A program made the position numbers and the translations under genes. A stretch of DNA of 18,221 bases from Burkholderiales bacterium (GTDB taxonomy: Bacteria; Pseudomonadota; Gammaproteobacteria; Burkholderiales; Burkholderiaceae_B): the NCBI GenBank assembly GCA_005788065.1, contig SXZD01000204.1, forward strand, positions 1 to 18,221, given 5' to 3'. Shown piece by piece: positions 1 to 9,300 of this stretch. The notes under the pieces were generated by a model that worked only from the letters and a program-made list of their open reading frames with translations, did not search any database and was not told the DNA's origin. The number at the start of each line of letters is the position of its first letter. Within the stretch, counting starts at the first letter, position 1.

Positions 1-1236
1 CAGCACCGGATTGCCCACCACGCAGACAAGCGCCCTGACCTGCCCTTCGCCGGGCGTGAGCATTTCTTCTGCCATGACAGCCACCGGCAATTCACCGTTG
101 ACCTCAGGCTTGCCGCTGACCCGGCTGGCATAACGCCCGTAGCTTCCGGGACGCGATGCAGGGCCGTCAAGCAGATCCAGTGCCGGATGCGTGGCCAGCG
201 ATCCGCCCACTGAATCCAGATTGCCCGTCACAATGTTGAGTACCTGTATGGCCCATTGACACAAGGTTCCATGCACCTGTGTCGAACATCCCATACGGCC
301 ATACGCCACTGCACGCGGTGCCGCTGCAAAGTCGTGTGCAATTGAACGGATGGTATCTGCGTCAATACCGGTCACGCTGGCAACGGCCTGCGGCGTGAAG
401 CGCTGAGTTAACTTCTCTACCTCACTCAGCGGTGCATCCAGCAATGCATCGAGGCGCCCAGGCTTGGTCAGTTTTTCTGCGAACATCACGTTCAGCAATG
501 CAAACAAAAATGCAGCGTCAGACCCTGGCCGTATGAAGTGATGCGCGTCTGCCACCTGCGCAGTCTCTGTGCGACGCGGGTCGATCACCACCAGTTTTCC
601 CCCGCGCGCCTGCAGGCTTTTGATGCGCTTGCCGATGTCAGGACCGGTCATCAGGCTGCCATTGGACGCCAGCGGAGTGGCACCGAGCATCAAACAATAA
701 TCGGTGTGGTCAATATCGGGGATGGGTACGAGCAATTGATGCCCGTACATCCAGTAGACCATCAACTGATGCGGCAACTGATCCACCGACGTGGCAGAAA
801 AACGGTTCTGCGTTTTGAGCAAACCCAAGAACTGCGCCGCATGCGTGAGGATGCCATAATTGTGCACGCTGGGGTTGCCCTGAAAGCTTGCAATGGCATT
901 GTTGCCATGCCGCTGGCGAATGTCGGCCAGACGGGTGGCAATCAGTTCGTAGGCCCCGTCCCAACTGATGGGTTGCCAGTCCTTGCCCATGCGTTGCATG
1001 GGAGTTCTCAAGCGGTCCGGATCGTCCTGCAGGTCTTGCAGGGCAACCGCCTTGGGGCAGATGTGGCCGCGGCTTAACGGATCGTTCTTATCGCCTCGAA
1101 TGGCTGCAATGCGCCCGTCATGCAGCTCGATTTCCAGCCCGCAGATGGCTTCGCACAAATTACAGGCACGGTGGTGGATGGTGGTGGACCTGCCCGCGTT
1201 GAAGGCGCTGGGCGGGCTGGTGGTGTCTGTGGTCAT
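1..1236 (-). CDS. Molybdopterin-dependent oxidoreductase (formate dehydrogenase/nitrate reductase-like), N-terminal part
   Basis: The reverse strand is open from an ATG at 1236 to the left edge, giving 412 residues with no stop; the C-terminal part lies outside. Residues 25-60 hold the N-terminal [4Fe-4S] motif of the DMSO-reductase superfamily (C25-x2-C28-x3-C32 ... C60-P-K). They are followed by typical bis-MGD binding stretches such as LMLGATPLASNGS and LVVIDPRRTET, then TGNLDSVGG. The family transfers electrons to or from small substrates such as formate, nitrate or sulfur/arsenic oxyanions in the cytoplasm or periplasm. I see no Tat signal, so a cytoplasmic enzyme is likelier. There is no selenocysteine (in-frame UGA) in the visible part. 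The Mo ligand is uncertain: the region around SATSVDQLPHQ lacks an obvious Cys, so Ser or Asp is possible. The start is supported by AGAGG a few bases upstream; no in-frame ATG lies before the upstream stop. Substrate cannot be assigned. Confidence 0.88.
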   Translation of the reverse strand, partial: MTTDTTSPPSAFNAGRSTTIHHRACNLCEAICGLEIELHDGRIAAIRGDKNDPLSRGHICPKAVALQDLQDDPDRLRTPMQRMGKDWQPISWDGAYELIATRLADIRQRHGNNAIASFQGNPSVHNYGILTHAAQFLGLLKTQNRFSATSVDQLPHQLMVYWMYGHQLLVPIPDIDHTDYCLMLGATPLASNGSLMTGPDIGKRIKSLQARGGKLVVIDPRRTETAQVADAHHFIRPGSDAAFLFALLNVMFAEKLTKPGRLDALLDAPLSEVEKLTQRFTPQAVASVTGIDADTIRSIAHDFAAAPRAVAYGRMGCSTQVHGTLCQWAIQVLNIVTGNLDSVGGSLATHPALDLLDGPASRPGSYGRYASRVSGKPEVNGELPVAVMAEEMLTPGEGQVRALVCVVGNPVL

Positions 1237-1421
1237 GATGCCTCTGATATCGTGTGCGCATGAATGCCAAGTGTGTCACAAACCCGGTCGACGCCCCACC
1301 GTGAAGGCCTCACTACGACACTAAAAAATCAATAAATGGCAGAAATAATCAACTGAAACGCATTTATGATGCGAACTACGCACGCCGTAAATCCGCAGCT
1401 AAAGTCGCAAGGAAAAAGTAC
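1237..1421. promoter_or_regulatory. Divergent intergenic region, candidate promoter
   Basis: This 185-bp spacer separates the divergent oxidoreductase and SDR genes and must carry both promoters. The half next to the SDR gene is AT-rich. TATGAT at 1365-1370 is a plausible -10 box for the plus strand, but I see no good -35 box at the usual spacing. It lies within a short hairpin-like sequence (CGCAT-TTATG-ATGCG, 1359-1373). AAGGA about 9 bases before 1422 is a clear Shine-Dalgarno for the SDR gene. Confidence 0.3.
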
Positions 1422-2255
1422 ATGACGCATTCATGGCAGGGAAAAACGATTTTCATGACCGGCGGCAGCCTCGGCATCGGTCGCGAAATAGCACTGAAGT
1501 TTGCTGCCCACGGCGCGCAGATTGCCATCGCAGCAAAATCCGAAACGGCCCACCCCAGATTGCCCGGCACCATCCACTCTGTAGCACAGGAGATTGAGGC
1601 GGCCGGTGGCAAGGCACTGGCCATCGCTTGCGATGCACGCGAAGAATCGCAATTGCAGGCTGCCATTGCCAAAACGCTGGACACCTTTGGCGGACTCGAT
1701 CTGCTGGTCAACAATGCCGGCTATCTCGGCGTCACACCATTGGCTGTTACCGAAACCAAAAAATATGACCTGATGCATGCGCTGAACACGCGCGCGCCCT
1801 TGATCACCATGCGCGAGAGTCTCGCTGCATTGAAAGCAAGTAAAGGAACGGTGCTCAACCTGTGCCCCCCGTTGAACATGGACGCTGGCTGGCTCGGCGC
1901 ATTCATCCCCTACACGTCCACCAAATACGGCATGACGCTGCTGTCCATGGGGTTTCAAGAAGAAACCAGAAACGCTGGCATTGCCGTCAAGACGCTATGG
2001 CCAGCAACCTTGATTGCAACCGCCGCCGTTGGCATGGTGGCCGGTGAACAGGGTCTGTCTGTTTCGCGCAAACCAGCCATCATGGCCGATGCAGCGTGGG
2101 AACTGGTCACGCGGCGCGAACAGTTTGCATCGCGCGTCAGTTGGCTGGACGAAGACGTGCTGCGCGATGTGGGCATCACCGACTTTGTGCAGTATGCAAA
2201 CGTGCCAGAAAACGCCGGCATGATACAGCGCGATTTTTATATCGGTACGTACTGA
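1422..2255 (+). CDS. Short-chain dehydrogenase/reductase, HSDL2-like subfamily
   Basis: A 277-residue protein of classical SDR length. The NAD(P)-binding TGGSLGIG motif is at 13-20, the NNAG motif at 97-100, and the active-site pair Y164-x3-K168 lies in YTSTKYG. The central and C-terminal parts (LCPPLNMD, TLWPATLIATAA, a terminal ADAAWELVTR region) resemble the SDR domain of eukaryotic HSDL2 and its bacterial relatives, which are annotated as oxidoreductases of fatty or terpenoid alcohols with unclear substrate. The catalytic Ser, which in HSDL2 falls in a SPPLN motif 16 residues before the Tyr, is Cys148 here. The start has AAGGA upstream. The sulfatase-like gene follows after 18 bp, so the two are probably co-transcribed, although a shared pathway is not obvious. 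Family assignment is firm and the substrate is unknown. Confidence 0.9.
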   Translation: MTHSWQGKTIFMTGGSLGIGREIALKFAAHGAQIAIAAKSETAHPRLPGTIHSVAQEIEAAGGKALAIACDAREESQLQAAIAKTLDTFGGLDLLVNNAGYLGVTPLAVTETKKYDLMHALNTRAPLITMRESLAALKASKGTVLNLCPPLNMDAGWLGAFIPYTSTKYGMTLLSMGFQEETRNAGIAVKTLWPATLIATAAVGMVAGEQGLSVSRKPAIMADAAWELVTRREQFASRVSWLDEDVLRDVGITDFVQYANVPENAGMIQRDFYIGTY

Positions 2256-2273
2256 AAGAGCTGACTGCAACGC

Positions 2274-3914
2274 ATGTCCACACGGATTCTCAGGCACATC
2301 GCCAGCATTGGCAGTCTTCTGCTGCTCAATGGGTTGCTGAGTTTTACATCATGGTGGCCCACCATTGCAGTCAAACCGGACACCCGCATCGCACCTGAGT
2401 TCAGCATACTCGTTGTGCTGTTGAGCTTAGCCATCGCGGTGGGCAAACCGCCATCACGTCGCATGCTGAAGTGGCTTGCCGGTTTTTATCTTCTACTGAT
2501 TGTGGGTCGCTATGTAGACGTGGTTGCGCCATCGCTTTTCGGGCGGGCCATCAGCCTGTACTGGGATGTACCGCAACTGCCGCGCTTCATCTGGGTAACG
2601 GTTACCGGGTCGCCGTGGTGGTTCACGCTGCTCGCGGCAAGCGGCATTTGCACGGCGGTCTACGCCTTCCATCAGCTTTTACTGATCTGTATGCAAAACC
2701 TGATGGATACACTTGCATCCATCAGCAAACATCAAACCCGCCATGCTGCGCTCTGGGCTGCGTATATTCCCTTGTCGCTGTTGATCGGCGCCAACTATGC
2801 AGGTGTGCAGGCAACGTGGCCCTATGTTTCAAAGCCTGTTGTGCCAACCTATCTGCGCGAAGCCGGCGTGGTGATGGACGCCCTCATGCCGGAACGTGCC
2901 AACCGCCTGCTGCCGCGATCCAAGGTCATTGACGAAGCCTTGCAAAACACGGCGCCAGACAATCTGCGGGCCCTGAAACAACGCGATGTGATGCTGCTCT
3001 TTCTCGAGTCGCACGGCGCGGTGCTCTATGACAATGCAAACTTTGCGACCGGTGTTTCGCAATCACTGTCGCAACTGGAAAACAGCATACGCACAAGCGG
3101 CAACGCAGTGATGTCTGCCTTCTTTACGTCAGCCACCATCGGTGGTGCGAGCGATCTTGCGCATCTGTCGCTGCTCTCCGGTATCGACCTGTCCGACCCA
3201 CGGCGGCATGACCTGCTGCTCACCACGAAACGTCCGACGCTCATGACGGTTTTCAAGCGGGCAGGATACGACATTTACGGTGTGTACCATTCTGTGCGCT
3301 GGGACTGGGTGGAGCGCAGTTACTACGGATTCGATACCTACCTGAGCGGCCCCGATCTGAACTACACCGGACCCGAGTTTGGTTTCTGGAAGATACCCGA
3401 CCAGTTTGCGATGGCCAAACTGGAGCAACTGCATCCCAGATCTCCATCAACCCCGCCACGTCTGACCATCATGTCCACCATGTCGACGCATTTTCCGTTT
3501 GTACCGGTGCCGCCGTATCAGGCCGACTGGCAACGCGTACTGGGTGAGGCCGCATTCGATGAGCGTGATGTCCACAAAGCACAGGCCCAGCAAGTCAACT
3601 GGCTGGACATGGGGCCCGACTATATCCGCACGATCAACTATGCACATAACTGGCTGTCGGGCTGGTTTGAACAGCCGCCAATGCGGGAACAGATCGTGAT
3701 CATGGTGGGCGACCACCAACCCACCAGCAACATCGCCGGTGAGGGTGCACCGTGGGATGTTCCGGTTTACGTGGTGACGCGCGACGCGTCGCTTCTGCAA
3801 AGCCTGCGCAAGGCAGGATTTTCTGATGGCATGCGACCCGTACAGCGAACGCCACTTGGTGGACTGCATGACCTGACTGCCGTGCTGATGCGGGTTTTCA
3901 GAGGGCATGAGTAG
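2274..3914 (+). CDS. Membrane-anchored sulfatase/LTA synthase-like hydrolase or phosphotransferase
   Basis: A 546-residue protein with about five hydrophobic segments in residues 10-176, then a soluble alkaline-phosphatase-superfamily domain expected to face the periplasm. Metal and nucleophile signatures are visible: FLESHG with E245, SATIGGAS with candidate nucleophile T288, STHFPF near 404-409, and MVGDHQP with D480 and H481. This layout matches the lipoteichoic-acid-synthase / phosphoethanolamine-transferase type of sulfatase-like protein, which moves phosphoglycerol or phosphoethanolamine onto glycans or lipid A. The nucleophile is Thr and there is no C/S-x-P-x-R formylglycine motif, so a true sulfatase is unlikely. 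It sits 18 bp behind the SDR gene on the same strand. The acceptor may be the glucan made by the neighbouring locus (inference only): glucan substitution by phosphoglycerol is known for bacterial periplasmic glucans. Confidence 0.85.
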   Translation: MSTRILRHIASIGSLLLLNGLLSFTSWWPTIAVKPDTRIAPEFSILVVLLSLAIAVGKPPSRRMLKWLAGFYLLLIVGRYVDVVAPSLFGRAISLYWDVPQLPRFIWVTVTGSPWWFTLLAASGICTAVYAFHQLLLICMQNLMDTLASISKHQTRHAALWAAYIPLSLLIGANYAGVQATWPYVSKPVVPTYLREAGVVMDALMPERANRLLPRSKVIDEALQNTAPDNLRALKQRDVMLLFLESHGAVLYDNANFATGVSQSLSQLENSIRTSGNAVMSAFFTSATIGGASDLAHLSLLSGIDLSDPRRHDLLLTTKRPTLMTVFKRAGYDIYGVYHSVRWDWVERSYYGFDTYLSGPDLNYTGPEFGFWKIPDQFAMAKLEQLHPRSPSTPPRLTIMSTMSTHFPFVPVPPYQADWQRVLGEAAFDERDVHKAQAQQVNWLDMGPDYIRTINYAHNWLSGWFEQPPMREQIVIMVGDHQPTSNIAGEGAPWDVPVYVVTRDASLLQSLRKAGFSDGMRPVQRTPLGGLHDLTAVLMRVFRGHE

Positions 3915-4063
3915 ATCATCAGGTGCAGAGTTTTAACGGGACGGCGTGGAACTTCCGGGTTTGTTTTGTCACTTAAAGAGGACATGCGGATTTTTTGAGG
4001 TGAATGATCACAACGGTGCAGTGCGTTCATCGACGGCAAAAATCCAAACAAAAACCTCTTGAG

Positions 4064-4073
4064 TGTATATACA
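4064..4073. promoter_or_regulatory. Candidate brnTA operator/promoter palindrome
   Basis: TGTATATACA is a perfect 10-bp palindrome immediately before brnT. It lies in an AT-rich stretch that continues into a second, imperfect inverted repeat with ATTAA/TTAAT ends (about 4074-4095). BrnTA operons are known to be autorepressed by the DNA-binding antitoxin BrnA, so this is the natural place for its operator. Whether BrnA binds here is inference. Confidence 0.35.
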
Positions 4074-4076
4074 TTA

Positions 4077-4385
4077 ATGTGCTACATTGTTAATGATGGC
4101 AGGCGCTTTGTTTGGGATCCAAAAAAGGCTCAACTGAACATCAAGAAGCACCACGTCAGTTTCGAACAAGCAATTCAAGTTTTCAGTGACCCGCTTTCGA
4201 TGTCAAAACAAGATCGAATCGAAAACGGTGAACAACGCTGGATCACAATAGGTCTGTCGCGTGGGTATGTTTTGCTTGTGGTTGCACACTCAGTTCGGCT
4301 GGAACAAGGTGGCGACGAGATTATCCGGATCATCAGCGCACGACGCGCAGATAAAGGCGAGCGACTAAGATATGAAGCAAGTTAA
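4077..4385 (+). CDS. brnT: BrnT family toxin (ribonuclease) of a type II toxin-antitoxin system
   Basis: A 102-residue protein matching the BrnT pattern: an early FVWDPKKAQLNIKKHHVSFEQA block, FSDP, RWITIGLS, then a C-terminal IIRIISARRADKGERLRYE block. BrnT is a RelE-fold ribonuclease that inhibits translation and is neutralised by BrnA. The start is uncertain. The frame is open from a TTG at 4059, but neither TTG nor ATG4077 has a good Shine-Dalgarno; I prefer the ATG. The last 14 bases overlap brnA, the usual arrangement for coupled translation. Base composition is visibly lower in GC than the flanking genes, which suggests horizontal acquisition. Confidence 0.88.
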   Translation: MCYIVNDGRRFVWDPKKAQLNIKKHHVSFEQAIQVFSDPLSMSKQDRIENGEQRWITIGLSRGYVLLVVAHSVRLEQGGDEIIRIISARRADKGERLRYEAS

Positions 4386-4677
4386 ATCCGTAAAAAGAGA
4401 GTCGTCTGCCAAACAACTGGACAGATTGAAGGCACCCATCCAAAACAGCCATTGCGATGAGGGTATTGATTACAGCGACATCCCGAAACTTGACGAGACA
4501 TTCTGGTCCAACGCGGCCCCAAATCCTTTCTACAAGCCCATCAAAATTCATGCCTCGGTGCGGATCGATGCAGATGTGATGGCATGGCTGAAAAGTGAAG
4601 GACGCGGATATCAGACTCGCATGAATACGATTCTGAGAGACGCGATGCTCAAATCCCAACTCAAACGCTCACGATGA
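4372..4677 (+). CDS. brnA: BrnA family antitoxin
   Basis: A 101-residue protein. The N-terminal half is lysine-rich and probably flexible. The motif YSDIPKLDETFW, then KIHASVRIDADVMAWLKSEG and RGYQTRMNTILRDAM, is the BrnA signature with a ribbon-helix-helix DNA-binding end. BrnA binds BrnT and represses its own operon. It overlaps brnT by 14 bp. Its stop codon (4675-4677) lies inside the end of the convergent GH17 gene, giving a 9-bp tail-to-tail overlap with no room for a terminator. Confidence 0.9.
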   Translation: MKQVKSVKRESSAKQLDRLKAPIQNSHCDEGIDYSDIPKLDETFWSNAAPNPFYKPIKIHASVRIDADVMAWLKSEGRGYQTRMNTILRDAMLKSQLKRSR

Positions 4678-6306
4678 AACTGATAGCTCAGGCGCCTGTT
4701 TAACCGACGTCACCGCCAGCAGCAACACCAGCATCGCCACAGTGACGGCGGCTCCATTGCCCCACCCTTCCACCTGAACAATCGCCACCGAACTGCCCGC
4801 CAGCAAACCAGCCCGTGCCACCGCCCAGCGGGCACGCATATCCACAATGCCACCGCCCCACACCCGCAGCGCCCATGGCAGCGCCGGCATGGCCAGCAAG
4901 GGCCATGCAAGGTCCATGTAACGGCCATCCTGCACCAACATCAGCGTGTAGACTGCCACGCCCCATAAACCGGTTTCGCGCAGCACCATGCGCGATGAGA
5001 CAGAAGGCCCGGACGATACACCGGCCTGGCATGCAAGCGGCAGCAAAGCCCTCGCCTCCATCACGCTCCACGCCCAAAAAAACACCATGGCCGCAGCACG
5101 TATCAAACCGGCTGGGGACGCTGCATCCAGACCCAGCCACTCTTGCAGGGGCACTATCATCAACAACGACAGCCACAGCGATGAGAGGCCAACCAGTGCC
5201 GTCAACGCAAACGGAAAAACAGCCGTGCCCAGCCGCGACGCCCCCATGCAGATTGCAAGACACGTTACACACAACAGACCGGCCAGCATCCACACAGGCG
5301 ACATCAACGCACAGGGCGGATGCAACAGCACACCCCATGCACTGCCCGCCACACCCTCGGATGCGGCCTTCCACGGTTGATTGAAGGCTTCGATGATATT
5401 GAGTCGAATGCCTGAGCCATCGGGCATCTGGTCATGCCGTCTCAACACATCATTGATGAATTGCCGCTGTTCACTCACAACCGGTCTGGCACCGCCGCGC
5501 TGCCGGCCCGCCGCAGGCCAACCGGTTTCACCGACCACCACCGGCAACGGAGCCAGTGCTTTTTCGACTCGCCGCCAGACATCGAACACGTGGTCTGCCG
5601 CCGCTGCGAGCGCAACCGGCGAATTTTCCCAATAGGGCAGGATGTGGATCACCGCTTCATCAACCTGCGGGCCCAGCGCCTGCGCATGCTTCAACCAGAA
5701 TTCCCATACATCTGCATAAGCAACCGGTATGGATGTGATCTGCTGCATCTGCCGGATGTAGTCCAACAATTCCGGCACGGTCAGGTCGCCACGCAGCAGC
5801 ACTTCACTGCCGACGATGACTCGCTCTATGCTGGCATTCGCTGCACCCGCCTCTGTGTGCAGCAGGGCTACTGCACGCCGCATCTCGGCCGCATTGAGCG
5901 AGATGTCCGACCCCAACCATACCCCCAGCCAGACGCGCAAACCCAGCTTTCTTGCGATATGCGGCGCTTGATCCAGACCGTTTGCAGTGCCGTAGATACG
6001 GACACAGGATGAAACCGCGGCGATCTGCGCGAGATCCTTTTCAATGACGTCAGCAGGAATGATCAAACCTGCCATGTCCGGTCGCCAGTCAGGTTGGCGA
6101 AACGGCGCGTAGGACAAACAGGGAAAAGGCTTGTGCTGCGACGTACCACTGGTCTGTGCGGTTGATGAAGGGTCGACGGGAGTCCACGCAGGCGGCCCGG
6201 ACATCCATGCGCTGATCGTTGGACGCATGCCCGACATCAACAGCACCCCGAATGCGATCAACATCCACACCAATGCTCTCAAGCAGTTCACAATAGGGGT
6301 TTGCAT
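4669..6306 (-). CDS. Glycoside hydrolase family 17-like membrane protein
   Basis: A 545-residue protein from the ATG at 6306. An N-terminal signal anchor (about residues 10-26) precedes a GH17 (beta-1,3-glucanase/glucanosyltransferase) domain at about 60-340, then a C-terminal half with several membrane spans. The likely nucleophile is E260 in VVVGETGWP and the acid/base is E168 in VIVGSEVLLRGD. The Asn that normally precedes the acid/base in clan GH-A is Ser here. Bacterial GH17 domains linked to ndvB-type loci are known beta-1,3-glucan transglycosylases, so it probably trims or branches glucan in the periplasm. An ATG at 6354 is in frame but would lie inside the inverted repeat of the divergent promoter region and has poor ribosome binding, so 6306 is preferred. 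It is divergent from the GH17-GT2 gene and overlaps brnA by 9 bp at its 3' end. Confidence 0.85.
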   Translation of the reverse strand: MQTPIVNCLRALVWMLIAFGVLLMSGMRPTISAWMSGPPAWTPVDPSSTAQTSGTSQHKPFPCLSYAPFRQPDWRPDMAGLIIPADVIEKDLAQIAAVSSCVRIYGTANGLDQAPHIARKLGLRVWLGVWLGSDISLNAAEMRRAVALLHTEAGAANASIERVIVGSEVLLRGDLTVPELLDYIRQMQQITSIPVAYADVWEFWLKHAQALGPQVDEAVIHILPYWENSPVALAAAADHVFDVWRRVEKALAPLPVVVGETGWPAAGRQRGGARPVVSEQRQFINDVLRRHDQMPDGSGIRLNIIEAFNQPWKAASEGVAGSAWGVLLHPPCALMSPVWMLAGLLCVTCLAICMGASRLGTAVFPFALTALVGLSSLWLSLLMIVPLQEWLGLDAASPAGLIRAAAMVFFWAWSVMEARALLPLACQAGVSSGPSVSSRMVLRETGLWGVAVYTLMLVQDGRYMDLAWPLLAMPALPWALRVWGGGIVDMRARWAVARAGLLAGSSVAIVQVEGWGNGAAVTVAMLVLLLAVTSVKQAPELSVSS

Positions 6307-6332
6307 GCCAACATATCCGCACTTCCCGACAC

Positions 6333-6355
6333 GATGGGTCGCACTGTAACCCATC
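6333..6355. promoter_or_regulatory. Inverted repeat between the divergent glucan genes (candidate operator)
   Basis: GATGGGT-N9-ACCCATC is a perfect 7-9-7 inverted repeat centred at 6344. That is almost exactly midway between the preferred starts of the two divergent GH17 genes (6306 minus and 6385 plus). It fits a binding site for a dimeric regulator controlling both genes. It could also be chance in a short spacer or a weak RNA hairpin. Confidence 0.4.
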
Positions 6356-6384
6356 CGGCCGGGTCGCGTATCGGGTGGTGCGCC

Positions 6385-9300
6385 ATGCGTGCCTCAAGAG
6401 ACATCAAACCATCCATCATGCCGCCAGATAAAAAACCACAAAGCGACCCGCTGAAAAACGGCAGACTGCAAAACAGCAATCTGGCCGGGGCAGTCCTGCT
6501 CACGCTGCTACTGACCCTCTTGCAGGCCTGTGTCTGGCTGGTTTGCATGCAAGCAGATTTAAACGGGCAGACAACACACGACCGGTTCGATGGCAGCCCA
6601 CCTGCAGGACACAGTGCCGGCACCGCCTCACTCTCCCCGGTCACACCACCCCTCGATGGACTTGCATTTTCTGCCTATGGCCGATGGGACAAACCCGACA
6701 CCCATCCATCAGTAAAACCTGATGACAAGACGCTTATCAATCAGGAATCATCGCTGTCAAACGATCTGCTCACCCTCAGACACCTGACGCGCCACATCCG
6801 TACCTACAGTGCACTCGAATGGAAACCGCTACCTGCATTGGCTCAATCCCATGACATGCGCATCACGCTCGGCATCTGGCTGTCCGACAGTGCATCACGC
6901 AACCAGGCCGAGATCGACACCGCCATACAGATAGCCCGTAAATCCGCATCACACGCCAACTTGCAAGCCCTGATCGTCGGTAATGAAACACAATTGCAGA
7001 ACCGCGTTTCGCTGAGCCACCTGATAGACGCTCTGGCAACCGTCAGGCAATCCGTTCCCCAACCGGTCTCCACCGCAGAGCCTTGGCATGTGTGGCTGGC
7101 ACATCCGGAACTGGCCGATCACGTGGATTTCATTACCATTCACCTCTTGCCTTACTGGGAGGGCATTCCAGTCGAGCAGGCTGTCGACTATGTGTTTGAC
7201 CGCTACCGTCAGGTGCAGCAGCGCTTTCCGGACAAGATGATCGTCATCGGCGAAACCGGCTGGCCATCCGGCGGACCTGACAGGGGAAAAGCGGTCGCCA
7301 ATCCACAGGCTCAGGCTTATTTTTTGCGGACCTTCCTCGACAGGATCGATGATCTGAACCCACTCCCAAAATCAGCCAACGCAGGGCAAAACCAGCAGCC
7401 CCTGTCGCATGCAATACCCGCACACGACTTGCCCCGTTACTTCCTGATGGAAGCCATCGACCAACCCTGGAAAGTAACCATCGAAGGAGAGGCAGGCGCA
7501 TACTGGGGTCTGTTGAACGCTGGCCGGCAACTGAAATTTGAAGTGGCGAAATGGCTATATGGCCGACACCTGCCCGTACCACAAGAGTCCGCGCCGCTTG
7601 GGTATTGGCAGACCCTGCTGGCGTGCCTGATTGCAGCGACGCTTTGTATCACGCTGCTGAGCAAACTGGGCTATCTGCATCTGCGTGCGCGACTCACGGT
7701 TGCTGCCGTCATGCAATGCATCGGTGCAGGTCTCGCGCTGATGCTGACGCAGCCGCTCTCCCACTACCTCACACCGACATCGCTGACCGTGTGGGCACTG
7801 ATGCTCATACCGACCGCGCTGATGGCACTGGTGCTGATTGCGCAGACACTGGAATTTGCAGACACATTCTGGGACGGACAACTGCGTTTTTCTGCACAGA
7901 CCAAACCCTTGCTTGAACCCCTGACCCAACCCTTGGTCAGTATTCATGTAGCCTGCTGCAATGAACCGCCACAGATGGTGATTGCCACCCTGCAGAGTTT
8001 GCTGGATCTGCGCTGGAACAACCTGCAGATCGTGATCGTCGACAACAACACCACAGACCCGGCCTGCTGGACGCCCGTGCGCGATTTTCTTGTGGACATG
8101 CTGGCGCGGCAGCTCGCCATCGGTAACGCCAGCGGCCGCAGCAGCACATCAGCCGCCACATCCGGCACGACATCAGAGAAAGACGGATCCTACGACCTGC
8201 AGTTGACGCTACCCCATTGCAGCGTCCATTTCCGTCACGAAGCACGGCTTGCAGGCTACAAGGCCGGTGCGCTTAACCTGGCGCTGGAACTGACGCATCC
8301 GGACGCCGCGTGGGTCGCGGTGGTGGATGCCGACTATGTGGTTGCACGTGACTGGATTGCGTCGGTCGGCGGATACTTTGCACAGGATGACATCGACATC
8401 ATCCAGGCGCCGCAAACGCATCGCATGACCGACAACAGCACGCTGCAGCACATGATGAGTGCCGAATACGATACCTTCTTCCGTATCGGCATGCACCACC
8501 GACACGAACGCAATGCCATCATCCAGCACGGCACCATGACACTCATACGTGCCGCCACGCTGCGCAAACTCAATGGGTGGAACACCGACTGCATCTGCGA
8601 AGACACCGAACTGGGTCTGCGCATATTGGCTACCGGCGCACGCGCGCTGTACATCGACCAAGCCATGGGCGCAGGCCTCTTGCCCGCCGACAGTCAGGCC
8701 TACCTGCGGCAGCGTTACCGCTGGGCCTGCGGCGCCATGCAGATCATGCGGACACACGCGGAACTGATTGCAAGCGGGCAAAGTCGATGTGACAAACCCA
8801 CGGCTCCCGCTAAAAGCCCAGACACCCAGACCCGTATTTTTCAGGCAGGCAACGACGTGAAAAGGCCCCGTCGAGAGAGTTTGACCCTGGCCCAGCGCTA
8901 CCATTTTGTTGCCGGTTGGCTGCCCTGGTGGGGCGATACCCTGCATCTGTTCATGACACTGGCTGCACTGCTGTGGTCGGCTGGCATGCTGACAGCGCCG
9001 AACCAATTTGGTGCGCCCATGCCCCTGTTCATGCTGGCACCGCTGGCTCTGCTGGCATTCCGGATGATCGCCGGACCCGCCCTGTATCGCAAACGTATCG
9101 GCGGTGGACTGATGCAATGGGGCGGTGCTGCACTGGCCGGCATGGCACTGTCCCACACGATTGCCAAGGGCGTTCTCAGGGGTTTGCTAGCCAAGCGGGC
9201 TGCGTTTGTAGTGACACCCAAGACGCACTTGTCTACAAACACCAACGGTGCTCAAGCCATCTCTGGCGGCAAGTCGGTCGACAAACTCGCAGATCATGCA

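Noticed and set aside
538..1077. 179-codon open frame on the plus strand
   Set aside because: It lies antisense to the well-supported molybdopterin oxidoreductase frame, has no ribosome site or family resemblance, and is a high-GC shadow.
4815..5384. 189-codon plus-strand frame inside the GH17 gene
   Set aside because: Antisense to the membrane half of the GH17 protein; Pro/Thr/Ala-rich product typical of a shadow frame.
6301..6384. Upstream start (6301) for the GH17-GT2 fusion
   Set aside because: It would overlap the start of the divergent GH17 gene and span the inverted repeat. The extra residues are not hydrophobic or family-like, and ATG6385 has GGTGG upstream.
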